Source: CAZCWX01 sp964502465 (GTDB lineage Bacteria > Desulfobacterota > Binatia > Bin18). Taken from it: DNA of 16,592 nucleotides. A program made the position numbers and the translations under genes. Below, in pieces: positions 1 to 7,108 of the stretch. The notes beneath the pieces were generated by a model. The model saw only the letters and a program-made list of their open reading frames with translations. It was not told the DNA's origin and searched no databases. The stretch's first letter is position 1, and each line of letters opens with the position of its first letter. The stretch is taken from assembly GCA_964502465.1 (NCBI GenBank), contig CAZCWX010000276.1:1-16592 (forward strand), written 5' to 3'.

Positions 1-166
1 TAAGGAGCCGAGCAGAAATAAGGCGATTTCTTGAAAAGAATATCCCTTGTTCGAGCAATTAGAACCGAATGTATTAGCCCAGTTCAGGCTGTTCAGGGTT
101 GTTATGCTTTGCATTGCGTATGGGTATAACCTTTCCCGGAAATCGCCTAAGTTGATCGTTCTCATA

Positions 167-197
167 TTGTGGTGCAGGCGTCCCGCCTGCACCACAA
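167..197. repeat. Perfect palindrome, 14-bp arms, 3-nt loop
   Basis: The left arm TTGTGGTGCAGGCG (167-180) is exactly complementary to the right arm CGCCTGCACCACAA (184-197), with loop TCC. It lies about 55 bp past the stop of the minus-strand propeller gene. No T-run follows on either strand, so it is not a classical intrinsic terminator. It could be a REP-like dispersed palindrome or stabilise the 3' end of the upstream transcript. No second copy was seen in this window. The rest of 1-251 shows nothing else beyond a short direct repeat of the form GACYGTTAGAC near 231-257. Confidence 0.8.
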
Positions 198-251
198 GAA
201 TTGACCCAGTTATTCTTGCCCAGGTCCTAAGACTGTTAGACCGCCAGACCG

Positions 252-1844
252 TTAGACTTTTCTCAACATCAGTACACTTCCCTCTCCATCTCCGGCAATG
301 TAAATGGCTCCATTGCCGCCAGCCGTGAGTCCCGCAAAGGAACTGAGGGGACCAGGAATCAGATCTGGTACCCCCATGAGCGGCTTGGGAGTGATGCCTG
401 GAGGCGCGCCGACCGGCAGGTTAGTCGCCAGCGTTTGCCGTTGTTTTGTCGAGAGAGAGAATGCGATCAACTCTTTGCTGCCAACGTCGAGGACGAATAA
501 CTGGCCGCCAGAAAGCGCGAGCCCTTGAGGTTTCTGTAGGCCGTCGAGGACTGTCGTCGCTCCGCCGTTAACCTGGACGATCCGACCTGTGCTTTCGTCG
601 CTCACACAGCATGCGCCATTGTCAGCGACGACTACGCCCGCCGGACGTCTGAGGCCGCTTGCCAGCACAGAGATTTCTCCCTTGGCATTAATCCGCAAGA
701 GTCGCCCTGCGCCAGCTTCAGCCACGATGCACGAACCGTCTGGCATGCAGGCGATACCGAGCAACTCGTTGAGCCCGGTGGCGAAGGTGTGTGTTGCGCG
801 CGTGCCGGGGTGATACGACGCAACCGAGCCGGCGGAAGTTGTCAGATACAGGTTGCTTCCTGGTCCGGAGGCGAGACCACGAACGAAGCCGGGAAAGCCT
901 TCCTCAAGCAACATACTTGGCCGGTGCCACTTGCCGTCTGCGGCAGCCGCAGCCAGGCTGCCGCCGTCTCCGGCGTACAGTGTTCCGTCACTGGCGAGCG
1001 CTATCCCCCACGGACCAAGGAAACCCGACGCCACCAGCACCCGTTCTTGGCCGTCACTGAAGATCTCGGCAACGCCGCCATCGACAAAGTGAGAAATAAA
1101 CAGGCGGTTATTCGTGTCTATCGCGAAGTTATCGATGCCAGGTCGCGATCTGCCGACGACGGTTTTTGTCTTGTTTTGCAAGTTAATCTTGACCACCTCG
1201 CCAGTGCCCGCCTGGGTGGTGGTGAGCAATCCGTTGCGATCAAATTTGACCGCAGTAGGAACCGCCAGTCCGGTGACGAAGCATTGCGGCGTTCCTCCGG
1301 CAAGCGGTACGCGCCAGATTTCTCCGGCAGCGATCTGCGGGAAGTAGATTTGCTCGTCAGGACCAACAGACAAGGCGTTGGGGAGTGCGAGATTATCCGC
1401 GATCAACCGCGGCGCACGGCCATCTGGATACAGTTCAAACAAACGTCCGCCGGGCCGACACTCATCCATGAATAGGCGGTCTTGATAGCAGGTAATGCCA
1501 TTGGCGCCAGGGACGTTGTTTGCAATGACACGGGTTTGTCCATCCGGGGTTCTGGCGCTGACGCGTGCACTCATAACTTCCGTGACATACATCACGCCCC
1601 GTGAGTCGAAGGCGAGGTCGTCCGGCGCCACAATCGGCCCGCCAACAGGCGAAACGGTCTGGCATGCGCCGGTAGTGGTGTCGATAGCGCTCACCTGGCT
1701 GCCGAACGCTTGCACGACATAGAGCTTCCCGTCCGGCCCGAACTGCATGCCATTCGCGCCATACAACCCGCTGGGTGGAGATAAATGAGAGATTTGCCAG
1801 CCTGCCGCTGCTTGCGGCCCTATACCTTCAGGATAGCGGTTCAT
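252..1844 (-). CDS. SMP-30/NHL-type beta-propeller protein, probably two propellers
   Basis: A 530-residue protein built almost wholly of repeats of about 40-45 residues, each with a glycine-rich turn, a DG or NG step and a strand such as PDGKLYVVQ, SDGTLYAGD, DGSCIVAEAG or GGQLFVLD. This is the pattern of SMP-30/gluconolactonase and virginiamycin B lyase-like (NHL) beta-propellers. The length is nearly twice that of a single six-bladed member (about 300 residues), so two propellers in tandem are likely. No signal peptide or membrane segment is visible, suggesting a cytoplasmic protein. The start is fixed by AAGGAGG seven bases before the ATG at 1844. Family members are often lactonases or lyases acting on sugar or cyclic ester substrates, but no substrate can be assigned. 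The gene stands alone, facing away from the decayed region upstream. Confidence 0.85.
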   Translation of the reverse strand: MNRYPEGIGPQAAAGWQISHLSPPSGLYGANGMQFGPDGKLYVVQAFGSQVSAIDTTTGACQTVSPVGGPIVAPDDLAFDSRGVMYVTEVMSARVSARTPDGQTRVIANNVPGANGITCYQDRLFMDECRPGGRLFELYPDGRAPRLIADNLALPNALSVGPDEQIYFPQIAAGEIWRVPLAGGTPQCFVTGLAVPTAVKFDRNGLLTTTQAGTGEVVKINLQNKTKTVVGRSRPGIDNFAIDTNNRLFISHFVDGGVAEIFSDGQERVLVASGFLGPWGIALASDGTLYAGDGGSLAAAAADGKWHRPSMLLEEGFPGFVRGLASGPGSNLYLTTSAGSVASYHPGTRATHTFATGLNELLGIACMPDGSCIVAEAGAGRLLRINAKGEISVLASGLRRPAGVVVADNGACCVSDESTGRIVQVNGGATTVLDGLQKPQGLALSGGQLFVLDVGSKELIAFSLSTKQRQTLATNLPVGAPPGITPKPLMGVPDLIPGPLSSFAGLTAGGNGAIYIAGDGEGSVLMLRKV

Positions 1845-1867
1845 ACATAATCCTCCTTTTGCTGAGT

Positions 1868-2089
1868 CTAAATTCGTAAAACGTAACCTGTTCGCGCACC
1901 ATCAGGTCGTACTCGGACGGGACTTACTCGCCCGGGGCTAGGTCCATCTTTCTCACCGGCAAGGTTTTGCGCTCGGTCGCGAAGGTCCGGCACCGCTTTC
2001 GGGTTACCCGAAAGATGGGTTACGACTGCGGCGAGTGTGCGCCAGTCGGCACTCGCCAGGAGAAAGGGGAAGTCGATATTCACAGTCAT
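1868..2089 (-). pseudogene. Possible N-terminal fragment of a flavin-containing monooxygenase
   Basis: An open frame of 73 codons whose first 35 residues (MTVNIDFPFLL, then LASADWRTLAAVVTHLSGNP) resemble the alpha-helical lead-in of HapE-type (4-hydroxyacetophenone) Baeyer-Villiger monooxygenases, which typically carry an 'AD...LL.VL.HLTGD' motif before the FAD-binding Rossmann fold. After about residue 40 the sequence becomes arginine- and proline-rich and no GxGxxG motif follows, so the gene would be truncated to a few percent of its roughly 600-residue length. The ribosome binding site is weak. The resemblance rests on one short motif, so a chance open frame remains quite possible. Confidence 0.3.
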
Positions 2090-2304
2090 GGGCGCACCCT
2101 ACAAGAACATCGCCGACGTGTCTAGAAAAGAGGTCACGAAGCGGAATTTCCTTTACGCTTTGTTGCCGCCTGGTATTCGTCGAAGGGCGAGGGCACTAAA
2201 GGCCAAGACGAAGCGGCGATCAGCGAAGAGGCTGCTACCTCAGTTTGGTTCCAGACGGCGAAATGTTATCACCAGGGCGCGGCGTTGTTCCCACGCACGG
2301 AAGG
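2090..2304. other. Non-coding stretch, nothing recognised
   Basis: No convincing reading frame, RNA gene or hairpin is visible between the possible monooxygenase fragment and the IS6-family remnant. It probably belongs to the same decayed region. Confidence 0.4.
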
Positions 2305-2660
2305 TCATGCGGGCACTGTCGTAGAGCTGTCAGAGGCCTGTGTCAGCTGCCCCTTACGGATTGCGGGCATGACTTCAATACCGGCAATCGTGCAGCATGC
2401 GCCGCCCAAACGGACTTCAAGCCGAGCAGCGGATTCACTACTCGCTTCACGGCTCTCTGATCCTGCTCAACGACATTAGTAAGATATTTTTAGTGCCGAA
2501 TGACCATAGCCGTCTTGTAAATTCGGTTGTAGCGCTTAATTGTGGCGGTGTTGCGACCACTCTGGTCAATCGTGATCTTTTCGGGGAGTCCTTGTTGACG
2601 GATGGCCTTGTGTAAGAATGCTTCGGCGGCGTCCCGCTCGCGCTGGGGCGTCATCATCGA
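2305..2660 (-). pseudogene. IS6-family transposase remnant
   Basis: Reading the minus strand from about 2660 gives the C-terminal part of an IS6-family (IS26/IS6100-like) DDE transposase. Visible blocks are RERDAAEAFLHKAI, LPEKITIDQSGRNTATIKRY (with the second catalytic Asp) and KYLTNVVEQDQRAVKRV (with the catalytic Glu), then GLKSVWAAHAA and finally IAGIEVMPAIRKGQL after a change of frame. An in-frame TAA sits at 2490-2492, where intact relatives read 'IRQ.KYLNN'. A frameshift lies near 2386-2395. The N-terminal helix-turn-helix part and first Asp are missing, and no matching terminal inverted repeats were found at either end. The copy is therefore dead and truncated. Confidence 0.85.
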
Positions 2661-3056
2661 GGTGCGACAGCTGACGTCCCAAGCCCGGGATGGGAAACGG
2701 GCCCTCGCGCGCTAACGCGGGAGGGAAAAGACAGGTGTCCCGGGGGAAGGAGTGGGAAATCTCTCACTATGTGTATTATATCTGATAATTAAATTTATGG
2801 AAAATAATATCTGGCGGTCAACGGCTGTCGTCAACAGATCAGTCACAAACAGTCGTAGCTCCTCCGATTCTCGGAGCAAAAGGAGTGATGAAATACTCCC
2901 GCATTCTGAATGCTGCGGATGACCCTTAATCCACCGAGGGCGGATAGCGCCGAGGGGCGCCGCCCGAGCACAGGTCCCGGGAAGCGCGGAGTCTGAGGGA
3001 CCGAAATTGCTTATAATCAGGCGCGAACGAGCTGCGGGTTTTGGGGGAGAGAGTTT
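2661..3056. other. Intergenic stretch between two transposase remnants
   Basis: No gene was seen in this 396-bp stretch. It holds an AT-rich pocket near 2775-2810 that contrasts with the GC-rich flanks, and a short hairpin CTCCGA-TTC-TCGGAG at 2862-2876. Neither is attached to an identifiable gene. Confidence 0.4.
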
Positions 3057-4009
3057 TCATGACTGATCCCACCTGGCGCTACAACATGACAGGTCTTTCC
3101 TCTGGTGTTGGTGGGGCGGCAGCAAGCGAGTGAGCCTCCCTGGGCTTATCGAGAGTCCGGATACCTGCTCTCTGAGCTGGTCTATCTCGCGCAATTGGGC
3201 TGGCGTTCCGTAGATAGCTCTCCGTAGGATGTTTTCCAAGCAGAAGACCGTCTCCTTATCGACCAGCATTTTTCCTGGCTCTCTATTCTGGAGACACTGG
3301 TCTAGCCACAAGAAAGCTTCCGGCAGGGCCCCCAGATACGCGGTCGTCAGTCGCTCGCCCTCCTGGTCATCGAGGGCCACCGTGCCACACCTCGCTTCTT
3401 GATACGCTTCGCCGACCAGCGGCATGGTCGTGCCGTCGAGCCCCGTCGCTACGATCGCTACGTCTTGCGCAGGTTCCGGTCCACTCAACTGCCAGGCGGT
3501 TGCTTTGTCCACGGCCATTTACCCGACGCGTTGCGCGGTCTGCTGCAGGAAGCTGGCGGATAGGGCTAGCCCGTGGGTCTTGGCCAGATCCTGCTGCACC
3601 TCGCGCGCCGTGAGCGCGCTCAGTTTGTAGCTGACAATGCCGGCCAGTAACGGGGTGGCTGCGTCAAAGGCGAGTCGACAGTCCCCCTCCAGCGGGCAGA
3701 AGGTCTCACCCCCGCTGCTGCTCTGGTAGGTGGGACGGGACACACTGACCGGCCCAGAGAGCGTGAGGTAATGACCTGGACTGTCGGCCTGCGATACCAG
3801 CGCTGCCCGGCGTGCCGCAGCCTGGGCGGTCGCGTGACTTTGCCGGCCAGGAGCTGGCGCGTGAGGGCGTGCCCGACACGGTTAAGGAGCTGCTGCACCT
3901 GTTGCTCGCCCTGATAGAAACGACCGCCTTGGAGATCCTCCCAGTCCACCTCCATCCCGGTAATGGTCAGTGGCTTTGCGTCTTGCGCTGCCGTAATAGT
4001 CACGTACAT
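3057..4009 (-). pseudogene. ISKra4-like transposase, broken by frameshift and stop
   Basis: The minus strand from the ATG at 4009 (GAGGG six bases upstream) encodes an N-terminal block containing MEVDWEDLQGGRFYQGEQQV. The reading then continues in another frame with a block typical of ISKra4-family transposases: LTLSGPVSVSRPTYQ, GETFCPLEGDCRL, then a helix-rich segment containing ALTAREVQQDL. An in-frame TAA near 3519-3521 interrupts it. Past the stop comes ATGLDGTTMPLVGEAY, with the first catalytic Asp in the DGT motif, and GTVALDDQEGERLTTAYLG. At least one frameshift lies between about 3745 and 3840. After about 3290 the resemblance ends: the remaining 80 or so residues do not look like the ISKra4 catalytic core, so the C-terminal half appears deleted and replaced. 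Family assignment is from motif memory. Confidence 0.7.
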
Positions 4010-4270
4010 CGTCGGCCCTCTGAGCAGTGCGTGGCTGCTACCACAACCCCCGGAAAATTGCGTTGCAGAGGGTCGATTTTATTGGCTCTGCGCTCTTCCC
4101 CGCTACATCAGGCTGAATTCACACCCCGAGTAAGCAGTGGGCCGTAGGATGAATGAGAGGAATGTGGGTCTCTCTGTATCGTGCGGTCGACGACGTAGGG
4201 CAGACTATCGACTTTCTCTTGTAGGTACTCAATCGTCCTCTGTCTGAGAACTACACCATAACCGGCTGAG
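4010..4270. other. Leader region upstream of the crotonase gene
   Basis: No convincing gene. On the minus strand an open frame runs through 4108-4280 and contains YLQEKVDSLPYVVDRTIQRD, which looks protein-like but was not recognised. It is bounded by two similar 17-mers, CAGGCTGAATTCACACC (4109-4125) and CCGGCTGAGTTGACACC (4262-4278), matching at 14 positions and 153 bp (51 codons) apart. The second copy overlaps the -35 box of the downstream promoter. Confidence 0.35.
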
Positions 4271-4299
4271 TTGACACCCTCCAGGGGCCTCACTATGAT
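4271..4299 (+). promoter_or_regulatory. Sigma70-like promoter for the enoyl-CoA hydratase gene
   Basis: A perfect -35 box TTGACA (4271-4276), a 17-bp spacer and the -10 box TATGAT (4294-4299). Expected transcription start is near 4306, giving a leader of about 47 nt before the ATG at 4354. The spacer contains the small inverted repeat CCCTCCAGGG, a possible repressor contact. This is the best promoter match noticed in the window. Confidence 0.7.
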
Positions 4300-4353
4300 G
4301 CCGATGGGTCCAGGATAGCTTCGGTTAGGAACGTCACAACTGGAGACGGCACC

Positions 4354-5145
4354 ATGGCCTACGACACCATTTTGTATGAGAAAAAAGGCAAGGTCGCCCA
4401 TATCACGCTGAACCGGCCCCAGATTCTCAACGCCTACAACGACACCATGGGCGATGAACTGCTCCATGCACACCGCGAGTTTGATCAGGACGACGATCTC
4501 CATGTACTCATTCTCTCAGGTGCGGGGCGCGCGTTTTGCTCCGGGGCCGACGTTAAACAGCGCCAACTCCGTCCGCTCGACGAAATGAAACGCCTCGGCG
4601 GGCCGGCAGGAGGCATCAAACCGGCGGGGGGATTGCTCGGCCTGGGCCAGACGGTCAACTGGAAGCCGGTGATTGCCGCCGTGCACGGCTATGTGTTAGG
4701 AGCCGGCTTTGGCCTGGCCATGGCGGCCGATCTCATCGTCGCGGCCGCGGGGACGCAATTTCAAATTCGCGAAGTGCAACGCGGCCTCGCCGGGGCACAG
4801 CACTGGGCCACCACCTGGTTCTGGGGCGGCGGCCGCTTCGCCACCGAGATCGCTCTGACTGGCCGGTATTTTTCTGCTGAGGAAGCGGCGCAGTTCGGCA
4901 TTGTCAACCGCGTCACACCCCCGGGCGAGGTGATCGCGGGGGCAGAGCAATTGGCGGAGGAAATCATGGCCAACCCGCCCCTTTCCGTACGGGCTAATGT
5001 GCGCGTGTCACGCTGGTTCGCCCGCCGCATGGAAGATGAGTGTGCCTATTACACCGGCGGCTTGGGGTTGCACCTGACGGAGGATTTTCGGGAGTCCGCC
5101 CAGGCCTTTATCGAAAAGCGGCCGCCTGAATTCAAGGGACGGTAG
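4354..5145 (+). CDS. Enoyl-CoA hydratase/isomerase family protein
   Basis: A 263-residue crotonase-fold protein of standard length. Typical blocks are HITLNRPQILNAYND (17-30), the oxyanion-hole loop GAGRAFCSGADVKQ (56-69) and the second oxyanion segment AAVHGYVLGAGFGLAMAADL (108-127). Both acid residues used by true enoyl-CoA hydratases appear retained: Glu140 in QIREVQRG, and Glu165 in ATEIALTG, corresponding to Glu144 and Glu164 of the rat enzyme by family alignment from memory. Hydration of a 2-enoyl-CoA is therefore plausible, although crotonases have varied reactions. The start has GGAG eight bases upstream and a strong promoter before it. The downstream CoA-transferase gene on the same strand suggests a shared acyl-CoA pathway. 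Substrate unknown. Confidence 0.92.
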   Translation: MAYDTILYEKKGKVAHITLNRPQILNAYNDTMGDELLHAHREFDQDDDLHVLILSGAGRAFCSGADVKQRQLRPLDEMKRLGGPAGGIKPAGGLLGLGQTVNWKPVIAAVHGYVLGAGFGLAMAADLIVAAAGTQFQIREVQRGLAGAQHWATTWFWGGGRFATEIALTGRYFSAEEAAQFGIVNRVTPPGEVIAGAEQLAEEIMANPPLSVRANVRVSRWFARRMEDECAYYTGGLGLHLTEDFRESAQAFIEKRPPEFKGR

Positions 5146-5289
5146 CGGACAATGCACCCGGCCCATCGGCGCCGCGGCATCAACCAGCCGTCCTGCCGAG
5201 AAGGGGTGCGGAATGCCAGTTGAGGTGGTCTTCGATCGGCTCAGCGACGAGGTGACACTGCCCAGGTTCCGCCCTGCCCAGCCGGCGAG
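5146..5289. other. Gap between crotonase gene and next promoter
   Basis: A possible 26-codon frame beginning ATGCCAGTTGAGG at 5214 and ending at 5294 has coding-like base use but no recognisable family and no good ribosome binding site. No terminator hairpin with a T-run was found after the crotonase stop, so read-through into the CoA-transferase gene remains possible. Confidence 0.3.
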
Positions 5290-5319
5290 TTGACGCTCAC
5301 CGCCGGTCGTGACTATATA
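5290..5319 (+). promoter_or_regulatory. Sigma70-like promoter for the CoA-transferase gene
   Basis: A -35 box TTGACG (5290-5295), an 18-bp spacer and a -10 box TATATA (5314-5319). The upstream context GAGTTGAC is the same as at the crotonase promoter. The leader to the preferred ATG at 5375 would be about 50 nt. The match is slightly weaker than the first promoter. Confidence 0.55.
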
Positions 5320-5374
5320 GATTCAATCGACGCGTTGTTCTCCTGTACGTAGTGGTGGAGAGATGGAGGTCCAG

Positions 5375-6628
5375 ATGGCTGAACCTGTGCACCAAAACCT
5401 TACCGGCTTACGCGTGTTGGACATTACGCAATATATCGCCGGTCCCACGTTAGGCCGGATGCTCGCCGATCTCGGCGCCGAGGTCGTGAAGCTGGAAATG
5501 CCGCCGGATGGGGAATACTCGCGCCGCGGTGGGTTTCCGCCCAGAGTGGAGGGGCAGGCCCCCACCTATGTCTACTACAACCGCGGCAAGCACAGTCTCT
5601 GTATCGATTTCAAACGCCCTGAAGGTGCAGCGATTGTGCTCGAACTGGCGCCCCATTTCGATGTGGTGATCGAAAACTATACGCCCGGGGTCTTACGTAA
5701 ATATGGCCTCACCTATGACGCCTTCAAGGCACGTAATCCGCGGATCCTCATGTGCTCGATTTCCGGCTTCGGCCAGACAGGTTCCCGCGTCAACCTCCCG
5801 GGCAATGATATGACCGCGCAAGCGTTGTCGGGTCTGCTGCATCTCACCGGAACCGAGGACGGCACGCCGGTCTATCCCGGTATGTACTTGGCCGATGGCG
5901 GCGGCGGCGTCAACGGCGTCGCCGCGGTGCTCGCCGCGCTGTACTACCGCGAACGCATGGGGATCGGACAGTATATCGACGTGGCGCTGTACGAATGCGT
6001 CTTCCATATACATGACGTCTTCTTGATGCAGCATCTGTTCACGTATGGTGACTACAATCCCGGCCCGACCGGGCGCCATCGGCCGGGTGCTACGCCGTGC
6101 GGGCTGTTTCAGACGTGTGATGGCTGGATTGTATTGACGGTGCTGAACCACCAGTGGGAGCGCTTCGCCAAGGATATCGGCAAACCCGACCTGTTGACCG
6201 ACGCGCGCTTTAATCCCTCCTCCGCCCGCTGGGAGAATCGCCACGAGCTCGAGCCGATCATCGAAGAATGGTGCCGGTCGCTTGGCAGCCGGGAAGAGGT
6301 GCTGAAGTTTTTGCTCGACCGGCATTATCTGACCGCGCCGGTGTTGGATCTGCGCCAGACGGTCGAACTGATCAAACGCGAGGGACGCGGCGCGCTGCAG
6401 CCTCTCAATGTTCCTGGGTACGGAGACATTCCGATGCCGAAGGTTCCCTACGTGTTCTCCGAAACCACGGTTGAGTTTCAGCCTATTCTATCGATGGTCG
6501 GCGAAGATAATCGGGATATCCTGAGTCACTACCTCGGCTATAGCGAGCAGAAACTCGACGACCTCCAGGCAGATGGCATCCTGATTGAGGATTCTGAACT
6601 TGCAGAAATCCGTGCACGCAGAAAATAG
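5375..6628 (+). CDS. Family III CoA-transferase (CaiB/BaiF type)
   Basis: A 417-residue protein of the formyl-CoA transferase/CaiB family, full length. The N-terminal Rossmann block reads LTGLRVLDITQYIAGP, then MLADLGAEVVKLE and YYNRGKHSLCIDFK. A middle GND..AQALSGL block follows, then the active-site segment YLADGGGGVNG, whose Asp (residue 174 from this start) matches the nucleophilic Asp169 of formyl-CoA transferase. Next come ERMGIGQYIDVALYE and a C-terminal lid. The family moves CoA from one acyl-CoA to another acid through covalent aspartyl intermediates. GGAGG lies five bases before the ATG at 5375. An in-frame ATG at 5363 has a poor fit, since its GGAG is only two bases away. The gene probably activates an acid whose enoyl-CoA form the neighbouring crotonase could use. 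Substrate unknown. Confidence 0.92.
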   Translation: MAEPVHQNLTGLRVLDITQYIAGPTLGRMLADLGAEVVKLEMPPDGEYSRRGGFPPRVEGQAPTYVYYNRGKHSLCIDFKRPEGAAIVLELAPHFDVVIENYTPGVLRKYGLTYDAFKARNPRILMCSISGFGQTGSRVNLPGNDMTAQALSGLLHLTGTEDGTPVYPGMYLADGGGGVNGVAAVLAALYYRERMGIGQYIDVALYECVFHIHDVFLMQHLFTYGDYNPGPTGRHRPGATPCGLFQTCDGWIVLTVLNHQWERFAKDIGKPDLLTDARFNPSSARWENRHELEPIIEEWCRSLGSREEVLKFLLDRHYLTAPVLDLRQTVELIKREGRGALQPLNVPGYGDIPMPKVPYVFSETTVEFQPILSMVGEDNRDILSHYLGYSEQKLDDLQADGILIEDSELAEIRARRK

Positions 6629-6933
6629 CGACGCCAGGGTGGGAGAATAAAGGCCGATCGGCGTCGGAGACGCAGGGATGGACTTCACGGACAGGTGCGG
6701 CACCCCAACGTTGACCATTCAGCGTCGGGTACGGGCAGGCTCAGATCAATGGGAGTAAGCGAACCAGCGTACGAAAAGTTTCACAGCCGCTTAAGGAGTG
6801 ACCCGGAGTAATAATCGCTACTTTGCGTGTCAAACGTTTCGTCGTGGAGTACGCTTTGCTCTCGCCTTCCTTCGTCAGTCAGCCACCACGCTCATGTGTA
6901 CGCCGGCTGAGACATACATTGAAGGAGCTTTCG
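6629..6933. other. Intergenic stretch after the CoA-transferase gene
   Basis: No convincing gene in these 305 bp. Inverted arms CGACGCC (about 6629-6635) and GGCGTCG (about 6660-6666) could form a loose hairpin after the CoA-transferase stop, without a T-run. An orphan TAAGGAG near 6791 precedes no good start codon. The stretch probably carries the former promoter region of the truncated E1-beta gene. Confidence 0.35.
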
Positions 6934-7108
6934 ATGCGCCAAATCTCGTACGCCACCGCAGCCAATGAAGCGATGCTGGAAGAAATGCGTCGCGACCCAA
7001 AAACGATCTATCTCGCCACAGATGCGCCAGGTCCCCTGGTTAAAGAATTTGGCTCTCAGCGAGTACGCGGGACGCCGCTTACCGAGCGAGAGTCTGGAAA
7101 CATCCTCT
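6934..7108 (+). pseudogene. 5' remnant of alpha-ketoacid dehydrogenase E1 beta-subunit gene
   Basis: The ATG at 6934 has AAGGAG six bases upstream. The first 50 or so residues match the N terminus of pyruvate/branched-chain/acetoin dehydrogenase E1 beta subunits: MRQISYATAANEAMLEEMRR, then DPKTIYLATDAPGPLVKEFG and RVRGTPLTE. Intact relatives are about 325 residues and next carry a thiamine-diphosphate-binding region, which is absent. At about 7086-7108 the homology stops, and the frame runs on to 7422 through sequence that is antisense to the epoxide hydrolase gene (stop at 7109). The translation and start signals thus survive while about five-sixths of the gene is gone. A deletion or rearrangement joined this stub to the end of the opposing gene. 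Confidence 0.7.

Noticed and set aside
789..1475. A long plus-strand frame of 228 codons inside the first propeller gene
   Set aside because: It lies fully antisense to a gene with clear repeats and a strong ribosome binding site. Its residues show no family pattern and are explained by the base composition of the opposite strand.
5214..5294. Small gene of 26 codons between the crotonase and CoA-transferase genes
   Set aside because: No clear ribosome binding site or recognisable family, and its end overlaps the -35 box of the next gene's promoter.
5693..6325. Minus-strand frame of 210 codons inside the CoA-transferase gene
   Set aside because: Antisense shadow of a gene with a complete set of family motifs. 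No ribosome binding site or family pattern of its own.
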